Part shown: piece by piece, positions 1 through 9,561 of the stretch
Layout: every line of letters begins with the position of its first letter
Numbering within the stretch: the stretch's first letter is position 1
Assembly (NCBI RefSeq): GCF_004011695.2
Contig: NC_082422.1
Location: 744,001 to 808,000, forward strand
Reading direction: 5' to 3'
From: Ascochyta rabiei
Taxonomy: Eukaryota; Ascomycota; Dothideomycetes; Pleosporales; Didymellaceae
Length of the DNA: 64,000 nt
Program-made: the position numbers and the translations under genes
The notes under the pieces: model-generated
Databases searched by the model: none
Told to the model about the DNA's origin: nothing
What the model saw: the letters and a program-made list of their open reading frames with translations, nothing else

Positions 1-1263
1 CAGCATCAGATAGTAGTTAGGGTAATGCAATGCGATGCACGATGCCAGGTATCAAGTCGCTCAAGTCGCACCTCAACGGGATCGAATGTCCCCCTTGTTG
101 CACCGCAGGGCGGATGTTCCATACAAGGGCTGTGAAAAGCAATGCTGATTGGCCTCTTGTTTCGAGATGGAGGCCGATCGGTTTATTTGTGCCAGCGCGT
201 GTAGGATCTGGATGTGCGCTCTGCTTGTGCGGACATGGTGCTGAGTGAAGCGCAGGACAGAGCTAGATGTATTTGTAACCGTCAGGAAACAAGGCGTGGG
301 TCGTCTTTACTTGCTACGCCGTCCATGTGGACGTGGGTGTTGTACGTCTAGTACTGTGTACGCACTGTAGTCTGCTCCACGTACTTTGAAACCTGCACGA
401 GGCCGACCATGGAAGCACAGACGGCGTTTTGCTGTCGACACTTTGGTTTCACTCATGTCGATCCAGACCGCAGGACGTGAGAAGCAAATGAGCGAGTACC
501 TTGCAGCCTCTCCCACCACGTCCCAACAGAACAAGTGTGCGCGTACAAGATTACAAGATGATGTCGTTTGCCGCAATCACCTGAGCGGGACTAGGAAGCC
601 GGGGAGAGAGAGACCCTTGCTGAAGTGAGCCATTCAGCTGAAGACGCACGACTCACTCACCTTCCCTTGACAGCAGGTCGACCGTTACGTCGCGCGGCCG
701 CCCTGCCTATCAGCGGATCCTCAATCTCGGCGCACAAGGCGGCGTTTCCTGCCTGCTGCCAGCCTCGACGACCGACGCCCGACCATCGTTCCTCTCTGCC
801 TGCCATGGTTTTGCGGGACAACGGGCATGGATGGGGGAGAACTAGCAGCCCGCTGATCGGCATCGCGTTGATGAGCGTTTCGCAAAAGGCCCGAGCGGCG
901 CGCGTCACACCATGTCCGAAACTGCGACTGAGGCGAAAGCCAACCTGCCGTCCGCCTCGATCGACAGGGAGAGCGAGGGCAGAGCAAGCGTGTGCAGGCG
1001 AAAGCTGGCCACTGCCGCTGCATCGTAACCGACACCGTGCTGGGGAGCGGTGGGGGGTGTAGGTACTGTGTGTAACGCGTCATCGCCGTGCTGGGACAAC
1101 CCTGCAGCGACCGTGTAGGGCCCCATGTACATGTATGGCCGTCTGTGAAAAAGATATGGGTGGCCGGAGATGAGGAGTTTCTGGACGCCTTCTGTGGTTT
1201 GAGATCGTGGTGAGCTTGGTGCCGCACGCGCGAGCCTTGTTTCTTGTTTCTTGTTCCTTGTCT

Positions 1264-1312
1264 CTTCACGCTTCACGCTTCACGCTTCACGCTTCACGCT
1301 TCACGCTTCACG
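1264..1312. repeat. 7-bp tandem repeat CTTCACG, seven exact copies
   Basis: Seven uninterrupted copies of CTTCACG, followed by a partial CTTC. The tract is C/T-rich on the + strand and lies about 390 bp upstream of the DUF3405 start. It is the kind of simple repeat that varies in copy number between strains. Confidence 0.9.
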
Positions 1313-1639
1313 CTTCTCTCTTCCGCTCCAAAAGCTTTGTCTTTGTGTCTTTGTTGCTGCCTGTCGGTCGACTCCGTCTGCGACTGTCTTGCTTGCCACT
1401 CCTTTGCAGCTCTGCAGCAGTGCCGGCTATCGACTAGTCTTTACCTTCCTTTGCAGCGCAAGTCGCTCCTGCCTGTCGTGACTTCACAAGTGCTGTGTCG
1501 TCTACCACACCGCAGTCCTCAGACTCGTTCCCGCTGCGTGCACGCCTTCCCGCAAGCGATGCAGCACCGGTAATCCTACCCGCCGTCATCCTATCTAGTA
1601 CGATACCGCAATACGTTAGTCCGCAATCCTAGGACGATA

Positions 1640-1679
1640 GATACACGGATACACGGATACACGAATACACGAATACGCG
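1640..1679. repeat. 8-bp tandem repeat in the 5' leader of the DUF3405 gene
   Basis: Five consecutive 8-mers: three GATACACG, then AATACACG and AATACGCG. The block ends 24 bp before the start codon, so it probably lies in the 5' UTR. Confidence 0.85.
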
Positions 1680-1703
1680 TTCGACTACGCATCCACCACC
1701 AAC

Positions 1704-4133
1704 ATGTTTGTCCGATCCCCTCGCAGGTTTGCGATTCTTTCCTTTGTAGCGTTTGTCTTCATATTAGCCGTTCTGCAGCAGAGTCCGTGGGCGAAAGAGA
1801 GAGTGTACGAGCAGGTGTCGCTACTCAACTCGGCATACAAGCCGCATCAAGAACCGATTCCAAACCAGAGCCAGGAGCAGTCCCAGGCCCACCTCGAAGA
1901 TGCGTGGCAACACGCAGTACCAGCGGCGACGCCAAGTCCACCCATGACGAAGCCTGAGCCGAGTCAGACGGTGAAGAGCCCGTCGAGTGATCCCGTCACG
2001 AAAACAAAGCCGCTTCCGCCATGGAGGACCGCGCCAAGCAGGATCGGTACTTTTATCCCTCCCTTCCCACGGCCGACGGATATGAAGGCGTACATGGCGA
2101 AGATGCTCAAGTGGGGGAGACCCAGCTGGGATGGCCACTGGCCGCCCTTCTCAGACTACGTCGGCAAGGAGTATGATCCAAACCGGTGGGAGCAATTCGA
2201 TATGGACTTTAGCATTTACAACGCCGGACACGACGACCTCAACACCACCGCCGTGAACAGCCCGATCGTGTACAAACCATTTCCAAAGTACAACAACCCT
2301 GAGTGGCGGGAGAAGTGGCATGGCGAGTACGTACCCTGTCTCGGACCTCGAGGCGTTGCGCTGAACGAGAGCACGGACGATGAGATCCAAGCTTACCGCG
2401 GTCTGCCCCACGGTTTCCCCAAGGCGTATGCTGGTGGTTACGATGTCATTGGCCTTGACGAGGATGTGTGTTTTGACCGGTACTCGCGTTACGGTCCCTA
2501 CGGATACGGCGACGACCAGTTCCCTGAGGAGGTCAAGGACTGGAGAGCGCCTGAAACGGTTCCTGAGTGGGACGAGGTGAAGTGGGGAGAGCTCCAGGAC
2601 CTCTGTCTCGAGCTCAACAAGGACCGCTTCCGACCTGAGGCGAGATCACCCATTGTCAGGATCCCGAGTACCGCCCTGCCCGCGCCCGCAGCTGCATCTT
2701 CGGCTTTCGCGATCCCTACCGACACCAGCCACAGCAACCTGGAAAACCGAGGGAAGCACGAAAAGAAGTATCACCACCGTACGGCTATCCTGATCCGCGC
2801 ATGGACTGGTTACACTTATGAGGAAAACGACATTACCGCTATCAGAGCCATGGTTTCCGAGCTCTCGCTGCAATCGGGAGGCGAATATGCCGTCTTCCTT
2901 TACGTGCACGTCAAGGACCGCTCACTCAAGATCTTCGAGGACCAGGAGCTCTACGACAGAGTGTTGAACGAGAACGTTCCTGTAGAACTCCGCGACATTG
3001 CCGTTCTATGGTCGGAAGCTATCTTTCCCAATTGGTATCCCAAGGTCATGGACTGGCAGGTTTATTGGCAACAGTTCATGTGCCTCCAATGGTTCAGTCT
3101 TACGCACCCCGAATTTGACTACGTCTGGAACTGGGAGACGGACGCACGCTACACTGGACATCATTACCATTTCTTCGAGAAGATCAGCGAGTTTGCAGAC
3201 AAACAGCCCAGGAAGCTACTTTGGGAGCGCAATAAGCGATACTACCTACCCGACGTCCACGGAGACTACCAATCCTTCGTTGAGCAGACACACAAAGACG
3301 TCCTCAATGCCTCGGCAAATTCCCTCATCCCAAGCCCAGTCTGGGGTCCTCGACCATGGGCGCGCGCCGACCCGCCGCAAAATCCCCTCGGCCCAACTCC
3401 GCCCACAAGCTTCGAAGATGACGATTTCACATGGGGCGTCAACGAGCCTGCAGACTTCATAACCCTGCTTCCTATGTGGGACCCGCGCAACACAACCTGG
3501 TCCTACAAAGATAAGATCTGGAACTACCTCCCCAACATCCGACCTATCTTCACTTCGGAAGACGGACAAGCGGACTGGTTCACTCATCCCGACTTTGAGC
3601 AGATTGACCGCCGCGTCTTCATCAACACCGTAGTCAGGTTCTCGAAGCGCATGCTCCAGGCCATGCACGAGGAGAACCTGGTGGGACGCAGTATGCAAGC
3701 AGAAATGTGGCCATCGACCGTCGCTCTCCAACACGGCCTGAAAGCCGTCTACGCACCGCACCCCATCTTCAACGACCGCCACTGGCCCGCCGCTTACAGT
3801 GAAGCCATTTTCGACACATCCTCCTCGGTCAACGAACTCGGCGGACCCGTCGAATCCCGCCAGGGCGCGTGGTGCGAGGAGGCAGACTCGCCGTACAACC
3901 ATGACCGCGAATTCAACTTCCAGGGCTGGAGCTGGTACTACGCCAGTCGCTTTCCCCGCAACCTCTACCGTCGCTGGCTCAACTGGCCAATCTCCAAACA
4001 GCGCTGGGGCGAGGACGAACACACGGATGGCGGACCCGGCAGCGATGGCCGTTTTGAAGAGAAGCGAATGTGTCTGCCGGGGATACTGCTGCATCCTGTC
4101 AAGAAGATGAAGCGGGATCTGATCAAACTGTGA
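1704..4133 (+). CDS. DUF3405 family type II membrane protein
   Basis: Single-exon gene for 809 residues. The N-terminus has a short basic stretch and then one hydrophobic segment (about residues 9-25), followed by a long lumenal or extracellular part. This is the type II topology of Golgi glycosyltransferase-like proteins. Residues about 35-110 are Pro/Ser/Gln-rich linker. The remainder matches the fungal DUF3405 family, with the Trp-rich WNWETDARYTGHHYHFFEK motif near residue 480 and many conserved W/Y/P positions. The biochemical role of DUF3405 is not established; its WNWETDARY core resembles acidic metal-binding motifs of glycosyltransferases, but that is inference. The start at 1704 is the first ATG and directly precedes the membrane anchor. 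The next gene converges on it. Confidence 0.85.
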   Translation: MFVRSPRRFAILSFVAFVFILAVLQQSPWAKERVYEQVSLLNSAYKPHQEPIPNQSQEQSQAHLEDAWQHAVPAATPSPPMTKPEPSQTVKSPSSDPVTKTKPLPPWRTAPSRIGTFIPPFPRPTDMKAYMAKMLKWGRPSWDGHWPPFSDYVGKEYDPNRWEQFDMDFSIYNAGHDDLNTTAVNSPIVYKPFPKYNNPEWREKWHGEYVPCLGPRGVALNESTDDEIQAYRGLPHGFPKAYAGGYDVIGLDEDVCFDRYSRYGPYGYGDDQFPEEVKDWRAPETVPEWDEVKWGELQDLCLELNKDRFRPEARSPIVRIPSTALPAPAAASSAFAIPTDTSHSNLENRGKHEKKYHHRTAILIRAWTGYTYEENDITAIRAMVSELSLQSGGEYAVFLYVHVKDRSLKIFEDQELYDRVLNENVPVELRDIAVLWSEAIFPNWYPKVMDWQVYWQQFMCLQWFSLTHPEFDYVWNWETDARYTGHHYHFFEKISEFADKQPRKLLWERNKRYYLPDVHGDYQSFVEQTHKDVLNASANSLIPSPVWGPRPWARADPPQNPLGPTPPTSFEDDDFTWGVNEPADFITLLPMWDPRNTTWSYKDKIWNYLPNIRPIFTSEDGQADWFTHPDFEQIDRRVFINTVVRFSKRMLQAMHEENLVGRSMQAEMWPSTVALQHGLKAVYAPHPIFNDRHWPAAYSEAIFDTSSSVNELGGPVESRQGAWCEEADSPYNHDREFNFQGWSWYYASRFPRNLYRRWLNWPISKQRWGEDEHTDGGPGSDGRFEEKRMCLPGILLHPVKKMKRDLIKL

Positions 4134-4630
4134 TCAAGTGGCGGACTCGCACATGGACCTTGATGGATGTGCGGAGGAAAACCATCACATATCACATACA
4201 TCTGGCATATCTTCGTTTCTTAGGCGCATGTCGTCGCTTTGGATTTGTTTCTTCTTGGATTGGATCGGTCTGCTGTTTGACATGTACATGTCGAATCGGC
4301 AAAAGAAAGACCTAGGGCGCTTGGGCGTAGCAGGTGGTTTGATACTCCGTTGCAATTTGCACTGCGCAGATGAGATACTATGTGTCTTGAACTTTACTTT
4401 ACTTTACTTGGTTTCTTCCTTGATGCTTCATGCTTCATACTTCTTGCTTCGTGCTTCTTGCTTCGTGCTTCGTGCTTCTCCTCGTCGCCGCATCCGACAC
4501 GCTCCAGATACTCGAAGATGAAGAATATCATATTTGTTCACTTCGCATCATCTGTGCTCTGTGGCTCGTTAGTCCTGGGCTTTGGAAAGGGGGATTGTGC
4601 TTCATCCCTCCCTGTGCTTCATCCCTGTGC

Positions 4631-4670
4631 TCATCTGTGCTCATCTGTGCTCGTCTGTGCTCGTCTGTGT
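4631..4670. repeat. 10-bp tandem repeat TC(A/G)TCTGTGC, four copies
   Basis: Two copies of TCATCTGTGC followed by two of TCGTCTGTGC (last base of the final copy changed), in the convergent 3' intergenic region. Confidence 0.8.
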
Positions 4671-4750
4671 GCAAGGTGATATCCTCCCGTAGAGTAAGTA
4701 GTGCACATGGTAGATGGATAGCAGCTCCTCCTTCTTCTTCTCATTCGCTC

Positions 4751-4790
4751 GCTTGACTTCGCTTGACTTCGCTTGACTTCGCTTGACTTC
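4751..4790. repeat. 10-bp tandem repeat GCTTGACTTC, four exact copies
   Basis: Four exact copies of GCTTGACTTC, continuing into ACTTC pentamers up to about 4803. It ends about 45 bp from the stop codon of the minus-strand gene, so it is probably in or next to that gene's 3' UTR. Confidence 0.9.
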
Positions 4791-4833
4791 ACTTCACTTC
4801 ACTTGACGTTACTTAACTTCCCTTCGCTTCGCT

Positions 4834-7401
4834 TCACTTCTTCTTCGCGGGAAGCACAGTGACGCCCAATAACGTGCTGGGGTTTGGTTTCACCTTTGCC
4901 TTTGATTTCGTGGGCTTGGCCTCGCCTTTGACTTTCTTGCGGCTCTGCAGCTCATTTGCTTTGCCTGCCTTGTTGGGCAGCGCGTCGAGTTTGCGCTTTG
5001 TGACGGTGGGCGTGTGCTTGGGGGTGGGCTTTGGCTTTTCTTTCTCTTTGCTCGTCGCACCACCACCGCCTCCGCCTCCGCCTCCGCCCCTAGGACCCCT
5101 AGCAACGCCCTTGTCTTTCCTCTCCTTCCTCTTCCTCGCCTCAGGCTGCATCAACCCGTGCTCCTTGACGTAGTGCACGACGTCGAGCGCAACGTCGCAA
5201 AACTCCTGACAGCCTCTGATGCGCTTCGCCGTCTCCTTGCCCGACTCGAGCCCCGCGCGCCAGCGGTCCACAACAGCGAAGAAGATATCGTCCACATCCG
5301 CGTCGTGGGCGGAGCGCGTGCGCGCCGGTTCTTCATCGTCGTTGGCGGCGCTGCCCAGCGACGCCGCGGGCCGCTGCGCTGCGTGGCCCCCGTGGAAACC
5401 GTAGCCGTGGCCTAGCTCGTCGCCGATTTCAAACTGCACAAATGCTTCCAGCACCATGACGGCGATGGTGTGGAAGTTTAGCACGGCGTGAGCGGGCTCT
5501 GGGTCCGGGGTTTGTAGGGCGCGCTGTCCCGGTAGGAAGACGTGCTGGAAGAGCTGGGCTTCTTGCTCCGCGTGGTCTGGGGCTAGCAGGATTTCTTCGC
5601 GGATCAGCTTTGGGATGGAGATTTTGGCTGAGGGGAGGTCGGCGGTGGTGGCGGGAGGCTGGTAGGTGACTTCGTAGGTGGGCAGTTTCCAAGAAATGGG
5701 CTCGTTGGGTTGGTCTTCGTCGTCAGATAGCTCGATGGCCGAGTTTGCTTCGCCGCCCGAGGCACTCGGTTTGGTTGTGGTCTTCGTTGGCTTTGTGTTT
5801 GAAGACAAAGCAACTTGCTGCTGGGTGCTAGGAGCGTCGACGGTAGCCAAAGGCGAGCGAGAGTCGCGACTCGCGCTGCTTGAACGATGGCGCGGCACAC
5901 GTGTGACCAGCGGCTCATCGTCATCAGAGACCTCGGGCTTTGTTGTCTCTTGGCCTGTGAACAATATTCGTTGATTGATCGGGTGATGAGTCGAATAAGA
6001 TTGGACTGGAGGGTAGCCATGATTAGGGTTGTGTTGCATCGATGGATTGGAAGTGTGGCCGAGAACCATTGTGTACGGATAGACCTGACCATGTTGTGAG
6101 CCAGGAATTTGACCTGGAGACTGTATGCTAGTGCTGTACTGCGCTTTCGGGTCGGGTTGCATGGCATATAGGCCGTGTTGCTGCTGTACTGACACCGGAT
6201 CGTGCAATGACTTTGGATTCGCGTACGCTGCTCCTGCGGTCAAAACGTCAGCACCATACAGCGTGTTCTGCCGCTGCTGCCACTGTCGCTGCCATTGCTG
6301 TGCACGCAGATTCGACAGATTCACTTCTTCGAGTGACCAATCATTTGCTTCGGAGCTAGGGCGATGAGGTCCAAGAACGGAATCTGTTAAAGGAGATCGC
6401 GCGCTCATATCCTTAGCAAGACGACTGAAATCAGGCTGTTGAGGGGTTGAAATGTGTTCTTCGATAGAGAATCGACAATCGGGCACTTCTGGAGCAGCTT
6501 TGCTGGAAAGCTGTGATGTTGGTGACTTGCGTTGATCGAACGCACCAGACACGTCAGACTTTTCCGGTTCTGCCTGGAGTAGGACTGCGCCCTCGACCAT
6601 TGAGGTCACAACTGCTTGATCGAGGGCGGTGCCAACGGTTTTAACTTTGTTGTGCGTAGTGGCTACGACTGAATCGAAACTTTCAGCTCGCTCGGTCGTG
6701 TCGCCGTGCAGCTGTTCCTCAGCACCTGGTTCCTGCCTGTCCAGATGACGATCGCAAGGAGCTTGGTCGATGCAGTCGTGGGTGCTCTCGGAAACTCCAT
6801 CGTCGCCCGTACTGGTGCGAGCAACATCGTCGTCAGATTCCTGGTTGGTAAACTCGGCAAAGACATCGTGATCATCATTGTCTTTCACTTCTGGCTCTTG
6901 CTTGACATGAATATTGGTGCTTTCATTTGCTGAGGTGTTCAAAGAACCAAAGCCGGGAGCGTGGCCGTTGACGAGGATGTGCTCCGAAGACGCTGTAGGA
7001 AGGAGGGAGGTCGAAAGTCTCACACCATGCTGCGGTATCCCTTTCTCGTACTGATCTTGAGGCTTGTTGCCCAGCTCGAGCGCCCTGTGCTGGCTTAATG
7101 CGTTCGGAGATGCTGCTACTTCCTGTGGTGGCTGACCGTACTGTTGCAAAACACTTGTTTGGTGCTCACTCTCAGTTCTGGAAGCCTCGTGCTGTCTTGC
7201 GATAGGTGACACAATCGCATTTCCGGTTGGTATGCCTTCATCGAGACGCTGCTGAGAGGTCGCATCATGCATCTGCTGGCTGTGGAATCCGCCTTCGCTC
7301 GTGCCGTCAAGGTTGGCAAGCGATTCCACACTTGAAGGAGCGAGCGCCTGAGAGCGGGCCCAGATACGGCGCAGAGAGCTTGCGAATGGCGCCATCGTCA
7401 C
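4834..7401 (-). CDS. large disordered, probably nuclear protein with a SUMO-interacting-type motif
   Basis: Single open frame of 855 residues; I do not recognise a named family. Residues 1 to about 560 are low-complexity Ser/Gln/His/Pro-rich, with no predicted fold by eye. An IELSDDED stretch (DNA about 5715-5745) has the form of a SUMO-interacting motif: a hydrophobic core followed by acidic residues. The segment after it (about residues 565-740) is the most ordered part, with aromatic and hydrophobic spacing and an HAVLNFHTIAVMVLEAF helix. The C-terminus carries a run of ten glycines (DNA about 5064-5093) and then several Lys/Arg-rich clusters that look like nuclear localisation signals, including KRKLDALPNK and SRKKVKG. 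A role in chromatin or transcription is inference from composition. A second in-frame ATG two codons downstream is an equally good start. Confidence 0.7.
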   Translation of the reverse strand: MTMAPFASSLRRIWARSQALAPSSVESLANLDGTSEGGFHSQQMHDATSQQRLDEGIPTGNAIVSPIARQHEASRTESEHQTSVLQQYGQPPQEVAASPNALSQHRALELGNKPQDQYEKGIPQHGVRLSTSLLPTASSEHILVNGHAPGFGSLNTSANESTNIHVKQEPEVKDNDDHDVFAEFTNQESDDDVARTSTGDDGVSESTHDCIDQAPCDRHLDRQEPGAEEQLHGDTTERAESFDSVVATTHNKVKTVGTALDQAVVTSMVEGAVLLQAEPEKSDVSGAFDQRKSPTSQLSSKAAPEVPDCRFSIEEHISTPQQPDFSRLAKDMSARSPLTDSVLGPHRPSSEANDWSLEEVNLSNLRAQQWQRQWQQRQNTLYGADVLTAGAAYANPKSLHDPVSVQQQHGLYAMQPDPKAQYSTSIQSPGQIPGSQHGQVYPYTMVLGHTSNPSMQHNPNHGYPPVQSYSTHHPINQRILFTGQETTKPEVSDDDEPLVTRVPRHRSSSASRDSRSPLATVDAPSTQQQVALSSNTKPTKTTTKPSASGGEANSAIELSDDEDQPNEPISWKLPTYEVTYQPPATTADLPSAKISIPKLIREEILLAPDHAEQEAQLFQHVFLPGQRALQTPDPEPAHAVLNFHTIAVMVLEAFVQFEIGDELGHGYGFHGGHAAQRPAASLGSAANDDEEPARTRSAHDADVDDIFFAVVDRWRAGLESGKETAKRIRGCQEFCDVALDVVHYVKEHGLMQPEARKRKERKDKGVARGPRGGGGGGGGGGATSKEKEKPKPTPKHTPTVTKRKLDALPNKAGKANELQSRKKVKGEAKPTKSKAKVKPNPSTLLGVTVLPAKKK

Positions 7402-8141
7402 TCGGATGGTGCTTGGTGGATTTCTGTTCGATGTGTGGTAGTGTAGTCGTTGAGGTGTAAATGGTTAATGTGTGGTGTAAGAGAGATGGAGGTTACAATT
7501 GGACGCAATCGCACAACGACCAATGATATAGATAATAGACGCGGTGATGGAATTGCAATTGCAATAGCTGCGCGTTTGCCTTTACCTGTGGGCCGCAGCC
7601 GCTCTTTCACTCACCTGACGACGGCAAGCCACCTTCGCAAGATCGAGGTGACGCAAGGTTTTGAGGAGCTGATTTTAAGTGATGACTCTGTCGGTAGCAT
7701 CGTCTTGAAATTGAGTTTTGTCGTGCATAAAATGACCGGAGCGGCACTATCATTCCCTGTGTGGCCAGGCGGCGGTCGTGTCTTTCAACGTGACCATGGG
7801 ACCGATTTGAGAGATGTGATGCCGTAAGCCGTACCGCCAATGCAGAAGAACGATGCCTTACGTAGAATTAAATGTGCGCCGTAAGCTTAGACGCCACATT
7901 GTTACCCTACGTGTGAGACGGACGGCATGGACGAGGACTATCGAGCGAAGTCTGAGCTTGTCACGCTAGTGGCTTCCCACTTGACTCGAATGTCCAACTA
8001 TGTAGCTCGTAGGTAGTGTTTCGCGAAGCGCAGATCGTAGTTGGCAAAGGCGGCAGTATGACCTCGTAATTTTGAATCGCGATCTAATTGCCAAGTGCTA
8101 TCGTCGCCCAACGCTTCTAGTCGCTGCTTTCCACTTCTGGC
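7402..8141. other. intergenic: promoter of the disordered-protein gene and 3' flank of CFD1
   Basis: Upstream of the minus-strand start at 7401 and downstream of the CFD1 stop. Nothing coding is supported; the frames seen do not resemble proteins and overlap on both strands. Confidence 0.6.
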
Positions 8142-9101
8142 TCATGCTGTTCCCCGAATATCAACCATGAGCCTCTTTACGAAGCTATCGAACAAAGGCG
8201 CTAGAGAGCAGTCGCGGTACTTGTCGACGAACAACCCCTCCTTCGAACCACCTGTTACACCTGTGCTGCTGACGTCTGTGCCTTCGACAACCGTCCCTTT
8301 GGGATACACCGGTCTTGCGCCCTCTTCGACAAGCATGACAAATGCAGGATCAATAGGCACTGATCCCAAGAACGGCACCCCGAAATCCCGCGCCATGATC
8401 TCTCCACCGCCCTTACTAAACACATTCGTGCACTCGCTGCAGTTCGGACACACAAAGCCCGCCATGTTTTCGACTACGCCAAGCACCCTGATTCCCGTTT
8501 TCTTGCAAAAGTTCAACTCCTTCTTGACATCGCTGATGGAGATGGCTTGCGGTGTGGTGACGACGACTGCGCCAGCGAGTTGGCGCGGTGGCGCGGTGGG
8601 ACTCGAAGTCTGCTTGAGCAACGTCTCGAGAAGTGAGATGTGTTCGTCGCTCGTGCCAGGCGGGGTGTCGATGAGGAGGAAGTCGAGTTCAGGCCAGAGC
8701 ACGTCGGTGAGAAACTGGCGAACCATGGCCGTCTTCTTTGGGCCGCGCCAGATGACAGCATCGCTCCTGTTCGCCAAGATGAAACCCAGGCTCATGCACG
8801 ACAGCGCGCCGATGCTCTGCCCTGCTGCCTCTGCTGCGCCGTTGCTGGTGTCGTGTGTGGGGAGTGTTTGCGCGGCGTGCACGTCGACGGGGATCCAACC
8901 ACCAGGGGCCTGGCGCACTTTCTTCTCTTCGATGCCGAAGAAGCGCGGTATCGAGGGACCCGTGAGGTCGATGTCGAGGACGCCGACCGAGTGGCCTTGT
9001 AGCGAGAGCGTGAGGGCAAGCTGGGTTGTGATGCTCGACTTGCCTACCCCGCCTTTGCCGGACAGGACCAGGACGATGTTTCGTACCTTTTCAAGAGGCA
9101 T
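8142..9101 (-). CDS. CFD1: cytosolic Fe-S cluster assembly ATPase CFD1 (Mrp/NUBP family)
   Basis: 319 residues, single exon. A deviant Walker A P-loop, [10 protein letters not shown], sits at residues 14-23, and a switch/Walker B-type segment [11 protein letters not shown] at about 142-152, both typical of Mrp/Nbp35 P-loop NTPases. The C-terminal metal motif CPNC is at 218-221 with a further Cys at 224; in this family it binds a bridging [4Fe-4S] cluster between two subunits. There is no N-terminal four-cysteine ferredoxin-like region, which separates CFD1 (NUBP2) from NBP35 (NUBP1). In the known CIA pathway CFD1 pairs with NBP35 in the cytosol to assemble clusters for cytosolic and nuclear proteins. 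Length and motif spacing are normal. No intron is needed. The ATG at 9101 lies 13 residues before the P-loop, as in homologues. Confidence 0.93.
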   Translation of the reverse strand: MPLEKVRNIVLVLSGKGGVGKSSITTQLALTLSLQGHSVGVLDIDLTGPSIPRFFGIEEKKVRQAPGGWIPVDVHAAQTLPTHDTSNGAAEAAGQSIGALSCMSLGFILANRSDAVIWRGPKKTAMVRQFLTDVLWPELDFLLIDTPPGTSDEHISLLETLLKQTSSPTAPPRQLAGAVVVTTPQAISISDVKKELNFCKKTGIRVLGVVENMAGFVCPNCSECTNVFSKGGGEIMARDFGVPFLGSVPIDPAFVMLVEEGARPVYPKGTVVEGTDVSSTGVTGGSKEGLFVDKYRDCSLAPLFDSFVKRLMVDIRGTA

Positions 9102-9561
9102 TGTGCGGAGGGTCAGTCGGGCGCACAGTGGGGTAGAGGTGCAGGGTGCGAGAGGGTGGATTGGGAAGATTCGCGCATCGTGTGAGGTGTGACGTGAGCT
9201 TGGTTGCTTTGAAATCTACGGGAAAGAAGTGGCGGCGGGATCGGGGCTGGAAAAAGCGCTAGGCGGAGAGGTTATTTCAACGGTAGCTAGGCCTTCCCCT
9301 GCGGAGCTCCTTCAAACCTCTTCATCATCACCATTGCACGCATCGTCACGGGCTCAAGTCCTTCTAGGATAGCTGTAGTGTTGCCTTCCATGATAGTTTC
9401 AGTGTAGGCGGATATGCATTGCTTGTATAAATTACAACCTCCACACAGCCCCAACTCCACCGTGCAGAAACATTCACCTTAGACAAATGAGAGAGACATA
9501 TGAGAATTAGCTTTCTTAATCTTCCGCTTCATCGCATCATGTCCTCCATCTCCAAATATGC
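9102..9561. other. intergenic between CFD1 and the repeat wall protein
   Basis: About 460 bases upstream of CFD1 and downstream of the wall-protein stop. No gene is seen. A short AT-rich part at about 9420-9540 is likely the 3' UTR of the upstream minus-strand gene. Confidence 0.6.

Larger units (their letters stand above)
1..1703. other. left-edge intergenic region and 5' flank of the DUF3405 gene
   Basis: No supported gene. Open frames here are short, mutually overlapping on both strands and low in complexity, with no recognisable domain. The last 450 bases are pyrimidine-rich and carry two short tandem repeats (listed separately), as expected of a fungal promoter and 5' UTR leading to the start codon at 1704. 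Confidence 0.6.
4134..4833. other. convergent intergenic region rich in short degenerate repeats
   Basis: The 3' ends of the DUF3405 gene (+) and the disordered-protein gene (-) face each other here. No gene is supported. From about 4380 to 4830 the sequence is largely C/T-rich words of 8-10 bp in tandem or near-tandem: GCTTC/GTGCTTC words at 4425-4480, TC(A/G)TCTGTGC at 4631-4670 and GCTTGACTTC at 4751-4790. Confidence 0.7.

Noticed and set aside
3246..4094. 282-codon frame antisense to the DUF3405 gene
   Set aside because: Fully antisense to a well-supported coding exon, with no family features.
8095..9192. 365-codon + strand frame antisense to CFD1
   Set aside because: Antisense to a gene with unmistakable P-loop and CPNC motifs.
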